From a candidate division CSSED10-310 bacterium (GTDB lineage: Bacteria > CSSED10-310 > JAFGJC01): DNA of 64,000 nt. Numbering within the stretch: the first letter of the stretch is position 1; each line of letters begins with the position of its first letter. The stretch is from assembly GCA_016927905.1 (NCBI GenBank), contig JAFGLW010000024.1, positions 81,950 through 145,949 on the forward strand. Direction: 5' to 3'. Positions 47,637-58,353 of this stretch are shown one piece after another. Both the position numbers and the translations under genes were made by a program. The notes under the pieces were generated by a model, which was not told the origin of the DNA, ran no database searches, and saw only the letters and a list, made by a program, of their open reading frames with translations.

Positions 47637-48796
47637 CGCGTCCGCTCCAGAATCCGGTCATACAGGATTTCATATTGCCGAGCCATTCTTTCGGCTCCAA
47701 ACCGCCGCCGGGCGGAAAGCGCGGCATTCAGGCCGATGGTCCTGCGCAGCTCCACTTTCTCGATCAACTCGCTCAGAATCCGGATACAGGCTTCAATGTC
47801 TCCCGGCGGGAAGATCAGACCCGCTTGATCCGTCACCAGCTCCCGCAACGGCGGCAGATCGCTCAATACAACAGGTATCCCGGCAGCCATGGATTCCAGT
47901 AACACCAGGGGCAGGTCCATTTTGCCGTACAGCGACAAAACAGGGAATACGACCAGGTCGACGGCACGGAGCAGCCGATTCATGTCTGTGACTTCGCCGA
48001 TGAAATTCACCCGGCTGTTCAATCCGGATACCGCCTTTTTGATCGCCGTCTCCGCCGCGGTATCGGCATCCGTTTTGATTCTGGACGCGATGATGAACGC
48101 GATGCGGGGATGATTTCCGTCCAGCCATTTTATGATCTCCATCAATAAACGGGTCGATCCGGAATAAGTCAAATCACCGGGATACAAAATAGCGAACCGA
48201 TCCCGGGTTCCAAATTCATCCCGGCACTCGCTCTGGTAGGTTTCATCTTCTTTACCGGGAATCCGGATACCGGGATGGATTGCCTTCACATCTCGCCCGG
48301 TCAGTTTTTCGATCTTGTGACGCGTGTGTTCCGATACCGTCACAACCGTATCGGTAAACAACAGGCTTCGCAGGTGCCGCTCATCGGTGGGTTCGCTGGT
48401 CACCGTTTGCATGGAATGCGAACGGTTTTTGAACGCCATAATCATCCGTCCCGTCATGGAGGATTTTCGATTCGGCGTGAAGAAAAAATGATACAGCGAC
48501 GATGGGGGATTTTTCCGGAAAAGAGCTCGAATCAGCCGGATCTGATTGCCCAGGCTGGGACTGAATCTTCCGGAATCGATATATACCGGTTCCGCTGAAG
48601 CATTGGGAAGTTGCCCGGCATATCCCCGAACGACGAATGTCCGATACCGGTACCGCTCGGAATTTTCAACTAGGTTGCGCGGAAGAATCTTGCCACTGTC
48701 ATTCCAGGGTGGATTCAGCGGTTTCGTTACCAGGCAGATCCTGTCTGAATCTGGCAGGAAATTCACCGGTCCGGTCTCATCATCGGTTCTCCTCAT
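47633..48796 (-). CDS. GT4 family glycosyltransferase
   Basis: 'FAILYPGDLTYSGSTRLLMEII', 'LPLVLLESMAAGIPVVLSDLPPLRELVTDQAGLIFPPGD'; start placed at MRRTDDE, overlapping the upstream gene. Confidence 0.88.
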   Translation of the reverse strand: MRRTDDETGPVNFLPDSDRICLVTKPLNPPWNDSGKILPRNLVENSERYRYRTFVVRGYAGQLPNASAEPVYIDSGRFSPSLGNQIRLIRALFRKNPPSSLYHFFFTPNRKSSMTGRMIMAFKNRSHSMQTVTSEPTDERHLRSLLFTDTVVTVSEHTRHKIEKLTGRDVKAIHPGIRIPGKEDETYQSECRDEFGTRDRFAILYPGDLTYSGSTRLLMEIIKWLDGNHPRIAFIIASRIKTDADTAAETAIKKAVSGLNSRVNFIGEVTDMNRLLRAVDLVVFPVLSLYGKMDLPLVLLESMAAGIPVVLSDLPPLRELVTDQAGLIFPPGDIEACIRILSELIEKVELRRTIGLNAALSARRRFGAERMARQYEILYDRILERTR

Positions 48797-49979
48797 ACAC
48801 CATGCGTACCAGTTCGCGATACTGCCTGCCCATTCGCGTCCAGGTATAATTTCCGGAACTTGCCAGGGCGTTTTGCGACAACCGCCTGCAATCACCCGGA
48901 TTGTCGCGCAGGTACCGGATAACCTGTCGAAGAGCGGTGATGTCGGCGGCAGGGAAAATCATACCATTTTGAAGGTTCCGAATCACATCGACCATGCCAC
49001 CGCTCGTGGACACGACCACCGGAATTCCCCATCCCAACGCTTCCAAAAGCGTGTTTGGAAGTCCTTCCTGCTTTCGAGATTCAGATATGATGGATGGGAA
49101 AACCGCGATATGACAGGTCGATAACAGGTCGTTTTTCTTTCGGTCGTTTATCCAGCCATGAAAAAACGTGCGGATTTTCAGCGTTTCAGCTTGCTTTTTC
49201 AGCCTGGATAACTCAGGCCCGTCCCCTGCCACATGAAGTTCCAGATTATCCAGCCCGGTCAACGCCTCGATCAGGCAGTGAACACCCTTCAATCGGATCA
49301 GTCTTCCCAGATACAGAACCCGGAAAACAGGCGAATCTGCGGGCTGATCCCAGACGGAATGCCGTCCGGGATCGGGATGAAACCCCATGGGAAGAACCGA
49401 TACGGGCGGGGCGATAATCCGGGTTTCATGACCATTCCACATTTTTTGCAGCACCTCTTTCTGATAACAGGCCACCGTGACGATCCGATCGGTTCCGGAA
49501 GCAATCGTCCGGGCAAGGTATCGACCGCCGGGCAGAACATTCAAAAGATGCACATCGCTGCCGTGAGCGATGCTGATGTGGGGGATTTTCGTATTCCGTC
49601 TGAATCTTTGACCAACCAGCCCGCAGGGGAGAAGCCAGTTGGTTAAAAGCACCGAATGGGAATCAATGCGGTGCCGGACCGATCGGATCATGGACATGAA
49701 AAAAGGTATGACGAGTCCAAGCAGCATGGGATTTCGAACGATATTATCCGGAATTCCGTTTCCATAAGCCAGATTCTGGAGCAAGGGGGGATAAAAATAT
49801 CGGAATCGGACATGCCCGTTCGGTAACGGGCGGTAGTGGGATTCACTGAATTGGGGGGAAATGACGCATACATCGTGTTCTTTTCTCAGTTCATCCACGA
49901 GACCGAGGAGAAACCTTCCGGCGTGATCGCCCTCCCATCGGGGATATGAGGAAGTCAGAAATAAAATGGAAATTTTCAT
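48780..49979 (-). CDS. GT4 family glycosyltransferase
   Basis: 'FRVLYLGRLIRLKGVHCLIEALTGLDNLELHVAGDGPELSRL' and 'EGLPNTLLEALGWGIPVVVSTSGGMVDVI'. Confidence 0.92.
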   Translation of the reverse strand: MKISILFLTSSYPRWEGDHAGRFLLGLVDELRKEHDVCVISPQFSESHYRPLPNGHVRFRYFYPPLLQNLAYGNGIPDNIVRNPMLLGLVIPFFMSMIRSVRHRIDSHSVLLTNWLLPCGLVGQRFRRNTKIPHISIAHGSDVHLLNVLPGGRYLARTIASGTDRIVTVACYQKEVLQKMWNGHETRIIAPPVSVLPMGFHPDPGRHSVWDQPADSPVFRVLYLGRLIRLKGVHCLIEALTGLDNLELHVAGDGPELSRLKKQAETLKIRTFFHGWINDRKKNDLLSTCHIAVFPSIISESRKQEGLPNTLLEALGWGIPVVVSTSGGMVDVIRNLQNGMIFPAADITALRQVIRYLRDNPGDCRRLSQNALASSGNYTWTRMGRQYRELVRMVYEENR

Positions 49980-50774
49980 TCAGGAACTGTCTCCCGGCAT
50001 CCTGGGCAGGGTGTGACTCGTTAGGGCGAAATCGCGCCGGCTGTTTTTCAGGCGGTACCAGCCTCTTCGAACGATCAGAAATATAATTTCGGGAATGTTG
50101 ATGAACGGATTGATACCGGAAATCTCCAGCCCGTAAATGGCTCTCACCGGTATTTCCCTGATTCTCAAGCGGTGCCGGCATATCTGGAACAGCATGTCAT
50201 TCGGAAATCCGTACCGGGGATAAAGGCGGTCCAGATCGATACGGGCAATGGCAGCTGCGGATATGGCCGTAAATCCGCACTGGGTGTCCCCGATGGAATA
50301 ACACCCCAGTGCCCGGCGGGTCAAAATGGATAATGCACGATTCCCGATCCGCCGCCTCCAGGGCATCTGAAACCGGGTGTCCTGCCGCAGAAACCGGTTG
50401 CCCTTTACATAATCGGCGGTATCATTCAGGAGGGGTTCGACCAGAGATGTCAGATCGGATGGATCCATCTGGCCGTCACCGCCCATCACCACTGCGAATT
50501 GATCTCCCAATTCCAGGCAGCGACGGTAACCGGCTACGATTGCGGAACCCACTCCCTGGTTTGGTTCCTGATGCACGATTACGGTTCGGTCATCAGCGGC
50601 TGACCGGATAATTTCAAGGCTGTTGTCCGTACTGCCGTCATCCACGACCACGATGCGGTGTATCCAGTGAGGTATCGTTTCCAGAACATGCCGGATAAAC
50701 GGAGCTTCGTTATATACCGGGATGACCACCGCAATCCGGTTGGACTCCGGGCTGATTTTCTTTACAATATCCAT
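49980..50774 (-). CDS. GT2 family glycosyltransferase
   Basis: 'AVVIPVYNEAPFIRHVLETIPHWIHRIVVVDDGSTDNSLEIIRSA...VVMGGDGQMDPSDL'; internal start inferred. Confidence 0.88.
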   Translation of the reverse strand: MDIVKKISPESNRIAVVIPVYNEAPFIRHVLETIPHWIHRIVVVDDGSTDNSLEIIRSAADDRTVIVHQEPNQGVGSAIVAGYRRCLELGDQFAVVMGGDGQMDPSDLTSLVEPLLNDTADYVKGNRFLRQDTRFQMPWRRRIGNRALSILTRRALGCYSIGDTQCGFTAISAAAIARIDLDRLYPRYGFPNDMLFQICRHRLRIREIPVRAIYGLEISGINPFINIPEIIFLIVRRGWYRLKNSRRDFALTSHTLPRMPGDSS

Positions 50775-50825
50775 CCGTCCGTCCAGCCACTCTTTCAGAA
50801 AAATGTTATCTCCGGGCTTCAAATA

Positions 50826-51500
50826 ATGTTAGAATGGAACGGCGAACCAGTCAATCCGGCCGCCTGGCCGGGAGAGGAGCCGGCACGGGGAATGACCGTT
50901 CATTACGGGAACTATTTCGACAAGTATTCCTCCCGAAATCCCCTTGTCCAATACCTGGTCAAAGGATTTTTGAACACTCTTTACAGCGCAATCGATCTCA
51001 CGGGCGGCACGGGTGGTATTCTGGAAATCGGCGCTGGAGACGGATCTCTCTCCACCCGGATACTGGACCGGTATCCGGATTTCATTTCCCTGACCGCTTT
51101 GGATCCCGGATTCAATATACTGAAGCAGGGAAAATTCCGCGACCGGCGGATCAGATTCGCGAATGCGTCGATTTATGAGCTGCCCTTTCCCGACGCCTCC
51201 TTCGATCTGGTTCTGATACCCGAAGTCCTGGAACACCTGGAGAATCCCCTGGCGGGGCTGGCCGAATCCATCCGGGTGGGCCGGGATCATTTCATCATCA
51301 GCGTTCCGTGGGAACCGGCATGGCGGGTCGGCAATTTCCTGACCGGAAGATATGTCTCGTCATGGGGTGACACGCCGGGTCATATTCAACACTGGAGCCG
51401 GTCCGGTATCATCCGGTTGATCGGCAACCGTTTAAAAATCCTCCGGGTTTTGAAACCGTTCCCCTGGACGATGATCCTGGCCCGGAAATCCGGAATTTAA
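50826..51500 (+). CDS. Class I SAM-dependent methyltransferase
   Basis: 'GGILEIGAGDGSLSTRILDRYPDFISLTALDPGF', 'FDLVLIPEVLEHLENP'; start could be ATG 50892. Confidence 0.85.
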   Translation: MLEWNGEPVNPAAWPGEEPARGMTVHYGNYFDKYSSRNPLVQYLVKGFLNTLYSAIDLTGGTGGILEIGAGDGSLSTRILDRYPDFISLTALDPGFNILKQGKFRDRRIRFANASIYELPFPDASFDLVLIPEVLEHLENPLAGLAESIRVGRDHFIISVPWEPAWRVGNFLTGRYVSSWGDTPGHIQHWSRSGIIRLIGNRLKILRVLKPFPWTMILARKSGI

Positions 51501-51571
51501 TCCGGATGGATGTATACCGGCCCGGTTTTACGATATAATACGCCCGTTGTTCAGGTTTGAAAGGAGATTTC

Positions 51572-52291
51572 ATGGATGGTCAATACTCGCTGTCGATGGT
51601 ATTCCCGGCTTACAACGAACAGGATAATCTGGAGCGATTGATCGCCGACGCCGATCGCGCCTCCGGAAGCGTGAGCGATGATTATGAGATCATCATCGTG
51701 GATGACGGTTCAACCGACCGGACTCCCGAGATACTGGCACGGCTGAAAGAATCCTATCCGAACCTGGTCGTACACACACACAAACCCAACAGGGGATATA
51801 CCGCTGCCCTGAGAACCGGATTTGCCGGTGCGACCAAGGACCTCGTGTTTTATTCGGATGCAGATAATCAGTTTGACCTGCAGGAGATCGGATTGCTGAT
51901 GGAAAAAATCGAAGGCAATGATATCGTCGTGGGATATCGCAAAGACCGTCAGGATCCCTGGATCCGCATTTTTGTTTCCCGGTGTTTCAACATCCTTTCC
52001 CATGCTGTTTTCAAGTTCTCTGTGCGGGATGTCGATTGCGCCTTCAAATTGTTCCGGCGAAACGTTTTCGATGAAATCAAGATCAATTCGGAGCATTTCA
52101 TGGTGGATACGGAGATCATGTCCAAGGCGGTTCTGTATGGATACAGGGTGGCTGAAGTCGGAGTAACCCATCTGCCCAGAACGGCAGGGCAGACCACCGT
52201 GAAACCGACGGATGTCATCAAGACGTTGCGGGGAATGATCTGGCTGCACACGGAACTGCGCCGTCTGAAAAAACAGCGATCACCGGGTTGA
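51572..52291 (+). CDS. GT2 family glycosyltransferase
   Basis: 'SMVFPAYNEQDNLERLIADADRA...EIIIVDDGSTDRTPEIL...FYSDADNQFDLQEIGLL'; RBS AAAGGAG before ATG 51572. Confidence 0.9.
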   Translation: MDGQYSLSMVFPAYNEQDNLERLIADADRASGSVSDDYEIIIVDDGSTDRTPEILARLKESYPNLVVHTHKPNRGYTAALRTGFAGATKDLVFYSDADNQFDLQEIGLLMEKIEGNDIVVGYRKDRQDPWIRIFVSRCFNILSHAVFKFSVRDVDCAFKLFRRNVFDEIKINSEHFMVDTEIMSKAVLYGYRVAEVGVTHLPRTAGQTTVKPTDVIKTLRGMIWLHTELRRLKKQRSPG

Positions 52292-52322
52292 ATTGTCAGG
52301 AAACCTTCGTCAGGGCGGGGAT

Positions 52323-52529
52323 TTAATCCGAATTTGAGTTTTCCTTGAGTGCGGGTTTTTCCGGCCCTTTGTCTACCGCGTCGGACTGGCTTTCCTCACG
52401 AAATGATTTCTTGAAATTCTTGATTCCCTGGCCCAGTCCTGTACCGATCTCCGGCAACTTCCCAACTCCGAAAATGATCATCACAATCAGCAGTATCAGC
52501 ACTATTTCCCAGATGCCCAATCCAAACAT
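52323..52529 (-). CDS. tatA: Sec-independent translocase TatA/E
   Basis: 'MFGLGIWEIVLILLIVMIIFGVGKLPEIGTGLGQGIKNFKKSF'. Confidence 0.93.
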   Translation of the reverse strand: MFGLGIWEIVLILLIVMIIFGVGKLPEIGTGLGQGIKNFKKSFREESQSDAVDKGPEKPALKENSNSD

Positions 52530-52729
52530 GATTTCAGTCTAGACGTATTTTATATGTTTGGCAAGTGGTTTGCTCCGGTAAATCGAACCGAGTCCGGCGA
52601 CGATCGTGCCCGTCTCCAGCGAATTCCTGGATCAAGTCGCACGGAAAATCATCGCATTCGAAACACAGGGAAATCCTTCTTGCGGGATGAGTATTCAACC
52701 GCACCGTGCTCTTGATGTGCCGCTACCAT

Positions 52730-55243
52730 TTATACCGGCTTAAAACGCCGTGATAGTTCGTCGGCGAACTGCACGGCCTCACCCAGATCACCTCGACCGG
52801 TCCGTTTTTTTTCTCGAATTATGACACGGTGAGATTTTTTCAAAATCATGACGGCTTCCTTGCATCTGCCCAGGAAATGAAGTGCTTCGGATCGATACAG
52901 GTTTATCCATGCAGCATCCGCCCGGTACATTGTCATGTTTTCGTTTTTAACCGCGTGGTCCAGCATCTCCAGAGCCCGGTCATAGGTTGCGAGGGCCCCC
53001 GGCGCATCACCGGATTTGTGCTCCACAACGCCTTTTTCCCATAAAAACCGGATCAGTTCCGGATATTGATCTCTTCGATCATCACGGTAGATCATCTGCT
53101 CGATCATGGCTATTCCACGATCATACAGTTCAATGGATTTCGAATACTCCCCGGTCGCTCGATGCAGACCGGCTTCGATGACTAGGTTCCGGGCCAGTTC
53201 GGATCCCATGTCGCTCCGCCCCTCGCGATAAAACAGCCTGTTTAGAAGCTGCGCAGCCCGGTTCAGGGCGTCCGATGCAATGTCCACCTGTCCTGTGTCG
53301 ATCGCAGCCAGAGCGATATTGTTCCGGATGACCGCCAGGGATTCCATGATGTTCAGATTCGAATCGAATTGATCGATACTTTCCAGGACACCCGCCGCTT
53401 CCTGAAATGCGGCCAGGGCTTCCGTCGCGTGCCCGGTCTGATACAGGACCAGTGCCCGGTTGGATCGCGTTGAGGCCATGTGGAACCGGATCGAACTGCC
53501 GGGATCTTCACGATTCAAGTCCGACCAGATCTGGTGAGCTTTTTCGTGGAGTGCGAGTGCGGTGTCCGGATATCCTCTCATCCATGCCAAAAGAGCTTTG
53601 TTTTCAATAAGATACGCCAGTTCTTCCCGGCACGGTCGCTCGGATCGGCAACCAGGAGACTCAACCAGGGCAATCGCCCGGTCATAAACCTGATCCGACA
53701 CATCATACCTTTTCTGCTTCAGAAGGCAGTAAGCCAGGTTTCCCAGAGTCTGGATCTGCAGATGAAGCCGGGTGTTGCCTGGTTCCGCCATGTCGGTTTC
53801 GCCCAGAATGGTCAGGACGTTCCGGTAGGATTCCTCCGCGCCCGCATACTCGTTCAGGCGCATCGATATTCTGCCTTTCAATGCCAGCATTTCAGCCTTC
53901 CTGATCTGGCGGTTCAAATCATCATTCCGGTCGATGCCGAGGGCCAGCAGCTGTAAAGACCGGTTGCACAATCCCAGAGCACCGGGAAAATCGCCGATTC
54001 GTTCATGAACGATTACCTTGTCCGCCAGGAGATCCGCCAGTTCGGATTCCAGATCGGATCTGCCGGAGTTGATCAGAGACTGAAGTCCTTCGGCTGCCAG
54101 TTCGAAGATTTCCAGATCCAGCAGGCGACGTGAAAAACGCGTCATCGGTTCCGGGTTTTCATTTGTTGCCGGATCGAACCCGAAGGTTTCAGGTTGCTCA
54201 TCATGTACCCGTTCGAGCCATTCCCGGCTGGTCCGGATCGTCCCCGTCGGTCGGTTTTGAGTAAGCTCTTGTGGATCGTAATCAGGATCGGGATAGACGG
54301 GTGGACGTCTGTGATAGGGTTGTCCGGTCAGGTTTTCAATGACACCGATCAGCGCAGTTGCTGCCGATTCAAGTGAAGGCCAGCGGTGGCCGGGCTCTAT
54401 CTCAAAGCATTTTCTCAGAATGTCGGGCAAACCATCCGGAAGGGGGGGGATTTTTCCGGTCAGAATATGCTCCAGAATGTTCGGTGCAGCGGCACCCAGC
54501 TGCCAGGAGCGGTTTCCGGTCAACATGTGCAGCAGCGTGACACCCCAGCTCCATACATCAGTCCGCCGGCTGACCGGTTCCCCGGATATCTGCTCGGGAC
54601 TGCAATATGCCGGCGTATAACCTCCTCCCGTCACCAGAATGGTCTGAACTCCATCTCCCCGGGATGAGACTCGCCCACCGCCTTTCAGCCGGGAAAGCCC
54701 GAAATCGGTGATCTTGGCGGTACCATCCGCGCTCATCAGAATATTGGATGGTTTGACATCCTGGTGAATCACGTTCCGGGTATGGGAAGCATGCAGACCC
54801 CATGCGATCTGCACTGCGGTATCCAGGATCTTTTCCATTCCGGTCATCCGGTCTTTTTGGATCCAGTCTTCCAGTGATCCGCCGTCGATGTATTCCGAAA
54901 AAATGGCAAGCCGGTTCCCGATTGTCCGGAAAAACCGGCAGGCTGCAATATGGGGATGCTCCGGCAGATCCATCCAGGTACGGAGTTCACGGAGCAGTGC
55001 GATCTTGTTTGAGCTGTCCTGGGCGTGTCTGTCCGGCAGCGTTTTCACTGCGAACCGAAGAGTGCCGGATGTCAGCTGCCGTTCGGCGAGATACACTGTT
55101 CCCATACCGCCGCTGCCGAGTTTGCGGACCAGGACATAGCTGTCCAGGATGACCCTGCCGGCCTGCCAGGCGTCATCCGGTTTCACCTGACCGATCGGCC
55201 TGCCCCGCTTCCGGATGGTGCGTCCGGTATCCGATTCAGCCAT
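52730..55243 (-). CDS. Ser/Thr protein kinase with C-terminal TPR repeats
   Basis: 'YVLVRKLGSGGMGTVYLAERQ', 'VIHQDVKPSNILMSADGTAKITDFGLSR', 'YCSPEQISGEPVSRRTDVWSWGVTLLHMLTG'; helical TPR-like repeats after it. Confidence 0.93.
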   Translation of the reverse strand: MAESDTGRTIRKRGRPIGQVKPDDAWQAGRVILDSYVLVRKLGSGGMGTVYLAERQLTSGTLRFAVKTLPDRHAQDSSNKIALLRELRTWMDLPEHPHIAACRFFRTIGNRLAIFSEYIDGGSLEDWIQKDRMTGMEKILDTAVQIAWGLHASHTRNVIHQDVKPSNILMSADGTAKITDFGLSRLKGGGRVSSRGDGVQTILVTGGGYTPAYCSPEQISGEPVSRRTDVWSWGVTLLHMLTGNRSWQLGAAAPNILEHILTGKIPPLPDGLPDILRKCFEIEPGHRWPSLESAATALIGVIENLTGQPYHRRPPVYPDPDYDPQELTQNRPTGTIRTSREWLERVHDEQPETFGFDPATNENPEPMTRFSRRLLDLEIFELAAEGLQSLINSGRSDLESELADLLADKVIVHERIGDFPGALGLCNRSLQLLALGIDRNDDLNRQIRKAEMLALKGRISMRLNEYAGAEESYRNVLTILGETDMAEPGNTRLHLQIQTLGNLAYCLLKQKRYDVSDQVYDRAIALVESPGCRSERPCREELAYLIENKALLAWMRGYPDTALALHEKAHQIWSDLNREDPGSSIRFHMASTRSNRALVLYQTGHATEALAAFQEAAGVLESIDQFDSNLNIMESLAVIRNNIALAAIDTGQVDIASDALNRAAQLLNRLFYREGRSDMGSELARNLVIEAGLHRATGEYSKSIELYDRGIAMIEQMIYRDDRRDQYPELIRFLWEKGVVEHKSGDAPGALATYDRALEMLDHAVKNENMTMYRADAAWINLYRSEALHFLGRCKEAVMILKKSHRVIIREKKRTGRGDLGEAVQFADELSRRFKPV

Positions 55244-55391
55244 TCACGATCTCCACCCGGGCATCATCGATAATCCTGGGAAAAACACGGTTCGGTCATG
55301 ATGACGCCATATTCGCAATCTGTCTCAAACGATCATTGCTGCTTCGCACAATAGTAAATGCATCGACCGGCGGATGCAAAACCGGTCCGGC

Positions 55392-56462
55392 TCAAAGATT
55401 GAAGCCGGCTGGTTCCAGTTTCATGATTTTATCGGCTACACTTTCGGCGATTAGCCGGTATCCACGAGCGTTGGGATGATAAGGATCGTGAAAAAGCGAA
55501 TTTTCCCCTGATTCCCGCGACTCTTTGGGATAGCCGGCTTCACTGAAAATCGATCGCAGCCCGATGAATAAAATGGCGTTTTTTCTACAAAAATGCCGGA
55601 GATTCTGATGATGGGAAGACGTGGGAGCATATTGCGTCGGTTCATCCATCAGGATCAGCACCTTCCCTCCGGATGCTGCAATATCCCGCAGCTTAAGCAG
55701 ATGCATGCAATACTCTTGGAGTGAAACACGAAGGGTTTTTTCCGCCTGACGAGTACGATTATTCGACCCGCCGGTCGTCAATCCGGATAAGCGCTCGATC
55801 AGTTGAGCCGTTTTGAGATTCAGGATGCACGCTCTGGCGAATGGCAGGAAGCTGTATCCGGTTTGTATCTGGTCCAGATCGCAAATCTGACGGCGGTTGT
55901 TATCGTTGAATCCGAAAGCCGCTACCACCCAATCGTGCGGGATGTTCACAATTTCGTTTTCATACCATAACATTCCCTGCAGACTCGAATATCCGGGCAC
56001 TCCCGCACAGATCGTTAAATATCGATTCCCCGGTACCCTGCTGTTCAGAATCCTCTCGAGCTGGGCGGGATAAGTTTCCGCATAATCGACTCCCGTACCG
56101 AATGTGACGGAATCGCCCAGACATACGATCACTTTTTTACCGGACAGATCTCCCGGTTCCGGACCGCGAAAGCCCATGGAATTGATTTCCACCGTGTGAT
56201 TCCGGTACCAGCCTTGCCAGCCGGGACTCAGCTTCCAGATGTATCGCCTTGATGATTCCCAAAAAACCAATCCGGCGTCGGAGGATTCGAACCAGTTCGC
56301 TTGATTCGGATTCTGCTCCAGGCCGTCATTACACTGTTGAATGATCAATGGAAGATTGGTTGCCTCCCGTTTTGATTCGAATCCGGACAGCCGCAGCACT
56401 GCCTCCAATCCAACGAAAAACAATACGATGGCGATCAGGGAGAACGGGATATTTCTTCTCAT
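55392..56462 (-). CDS. SGNH/GDSL-type hydrolase
   Basis: 'KVIVCLGDSVTFGTGVDYAETYPAQLERIL', 'DPYHPNARGYRLIAESVADKI'. Confidence 0.88.
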   Translation of the reverse strand: MRRNIPFSLIAIVLFFVGLEAVLRLSGFESKREATNLPLIIQQCNDGLEQNPNQANWFESSDAGLVFWESSRRYIWKLSPGWQGWYRNHTVEINSMGFRGPEPGDLSGKKVIVCLGDSVTFGTGVDYAETYPAQLERILNSRVPGNRYLTICAGVPGYSSLQGMLWYENEIVNIPHDWVVAAFGFNDNNRRQICDLDQIQTGYSFLPFARACILNLKTAQLIERLSGLTTGGSNNRTRQAEKTLRVSLQEYCMHLLKLRDIAASGGKVLILMDEPTQYAPTSSHHQNLRHFCRKNAILFIGLRSIFSEAGYPKESRESGENSLFHDPYHPNARGYRLIAESVADKIMKLEPAGFNL

Positions 56463-58078
56463 GAGACTCCGGGTAATGAGTTTGAAATCAGGATATTCGA
56501 CAGGATAACGATATCAAACAGGAAAATACCCGCCAGAATCACATAGACCGGTATTAATAGACTGCGCGAAACCGGATTGCCGATCAGCCAACCCAGGACG
56601 CTTACAACACTCACCAGAATCAGGATTGTGGTAAACCGTGCAGGCGAAAACGAGCCTTCCGCTGGGGTCCTGGCACGCAAGTATTCCTTGAATGTCAAGC
56701 TGTTTGTGAAAAGTTTGTGGATATGACAGGCCGAATCGTACAGACCGGCTGGAACCATTGCCTGACTGGATTGATTGACCGGAGGATATTTATGCCGGTT
56801 ATAGTGGCTGTTCAAAAGTAAAACAGCCAGAATTATCGAAACGGTCAAAAACGGAATGATGACCCGCTTCAGAATTCGGTCCGGCAACCGTGAGAAGAGA
56901 TATCCCATGCCGATGCAGAATGCCGGAAGACAGCAGGTAAATCGACGCGCGGCGAATCCGGCGCCGCCCCACCAGTCCAGAATGATGCTGTTCTGGAAGA
57001 GCTGGAAGAAAAATAATAAGAGCAGCCCCGCTGCAGCCCACCGGTCTTTGAAAAAATAAAAGCACAGACCAACAAATCCCAGAACGAGAAAAGGCGTCCA
57101 TACGAACAATCCCCGGTTGGTCGAAAACAGGATGTTGATCAGCTGCGGTCTGGTGAATTCCATCAACCGCATCCGGAACGGGTTGGCGTCCGTAAACAGG
57201 TAGAACCAGGACAGATACTGGGGACTGAAAACCAAAATCCCGGTGACGGCGCAAAGTATCCAATACAGAATATGACGCCATAACTGTTGGATTCTGAAGG
57301 AGCGGGAAATTATGAACCCCATCCACAGGCAGACGGGCAGAATGGTCAGCAGCGCGTTCTGCCACCTGACCAACGATGCCAGTCCGATGGCGAAACCAAG
57401 CTCCATGAACTCGGACATCCGCCAGCTCTGCCTGATTTTGAAGCTGACGTAAACCAGGTAGGAAGCGGCAAAAAATGCCGTCGCCTCGCTTTGGAGCGGA
57501 TCGCGGGTGTAATAGGCGATCAGGGGGGAAGCGAAGACGAGACTCCACAGGGCGATCCGGGCAGGCTTTTCTCCGGAGATTCTGGAAGCGGCCACATGAC
57601 ACAGTCGAAGACCCGCCAAGATGTAAAACAGAGATCCCAGGGCGGCTCCGAACCGGAATCTGGTTCCATACCCCAAGGGAACATCGCTGCCCAACAAAGT
57701 GCGCGGGAACAGAAAGGATACGGAGTAGAAGGGTGCCCACAGAATCGACGGCCCGATCGGAAACATATTGCCCCGTCTTTCCTGGGGAACACCGGGATAA
57801 AAATCTCCCCCCTTTAAGGTTCCGGTTTCCGTGCTTTTGAAGTCGTATAACATCACCTGGATCGATGGCGTCAGGATCTGGGTTTCGTTTGTGAAATTGA
57901 TATCCCGGTCGAAAACGATCGACCGGATGAAGGAAAGATAATGATAAGCGTCATGATACAGAGCTGGTTGCAGGGTGAGTACGGTGAAAATGATTATTGA
58001 AATTACGAAATAATGGTTCCAGGCCCGATACATCCTGTATTTACCTGCTTTTCCATCATGGTTTTTTTCATTCATCAT
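56459..58078 (-). CDS. Polytopic membrane protein, GT39-like
   Basis: Ten or more hydrophobic segments; 'ALYHDAYHYLSFIRSIVFDRDINFTNE' loop. Confidence 0.6.
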   Translation of the reverse strand: MMNEKNHDGKAGKYRMYRAWNHYFVISIIIFTVLTLQPALYHDAYHYLSFIRSIVFDRDINFTNETQILTPSIQVMLYDFKSTETGTLKGGDFYPGVPQERRGNMFPIGPSILWAPFYSVSFLFPRTLLGSDVPLGYGTRFRFGAALGSLFYILAGLRLCHVAASRISGEKPARIALWSLVFASPLIAYYTRDPLQSEATAFFAASYLVYVSFKIRQSWRMSEFMELGFAIGLASLVRWQNALLTILPVCLWMGFIISRSFRIQQLWRHILYWILCAVTGILVFSPQYLSWFYLFTDANPFRMRLMEFTRPQLINILFSTNRGLFVWTPFLVLGFVGLCFYFFKDRWAAAGLLLLFFFQLFQNSIILDWWGGAGFAARRFTCCLPAFCIGMGYLFSRLPDRILKRVIIPFLTVSIILAVLLLNSHYNRHKYPPVNQSSQAMVPAGLYDSACHIHKLFTNSLTFKEYLRARTPAEGSFSPARFTTILILVSVVSVLGWLIGNPVSRSLLIPVYVILAGIFLFDIVILSNILISNSLPGVS

Positions 58079-58353
58079 CCGATTGATTGATTGTCGGATC
58101 GAGAATACTTGGGTGTCAGGAGTGTGTCAATATCGCTGGAGTATCACTGTTTCGGATCCCGTCCGACAACAGCTGGGGGAACGGAATGTTCTTTTTTCAT
58201 TTTCCGGGTCTGCCGGTTGATATCCGGGATTCCGTAATCACCGATAATTCGAGTGATATCCGGATCGGGACATGCTCGTAGGTTTACCCGGTGATTGAAA
58301 AAGGAGGTGGGATAAGGTATTGAATGGATTCGTCTGTCGGGATGGGAGATTGA

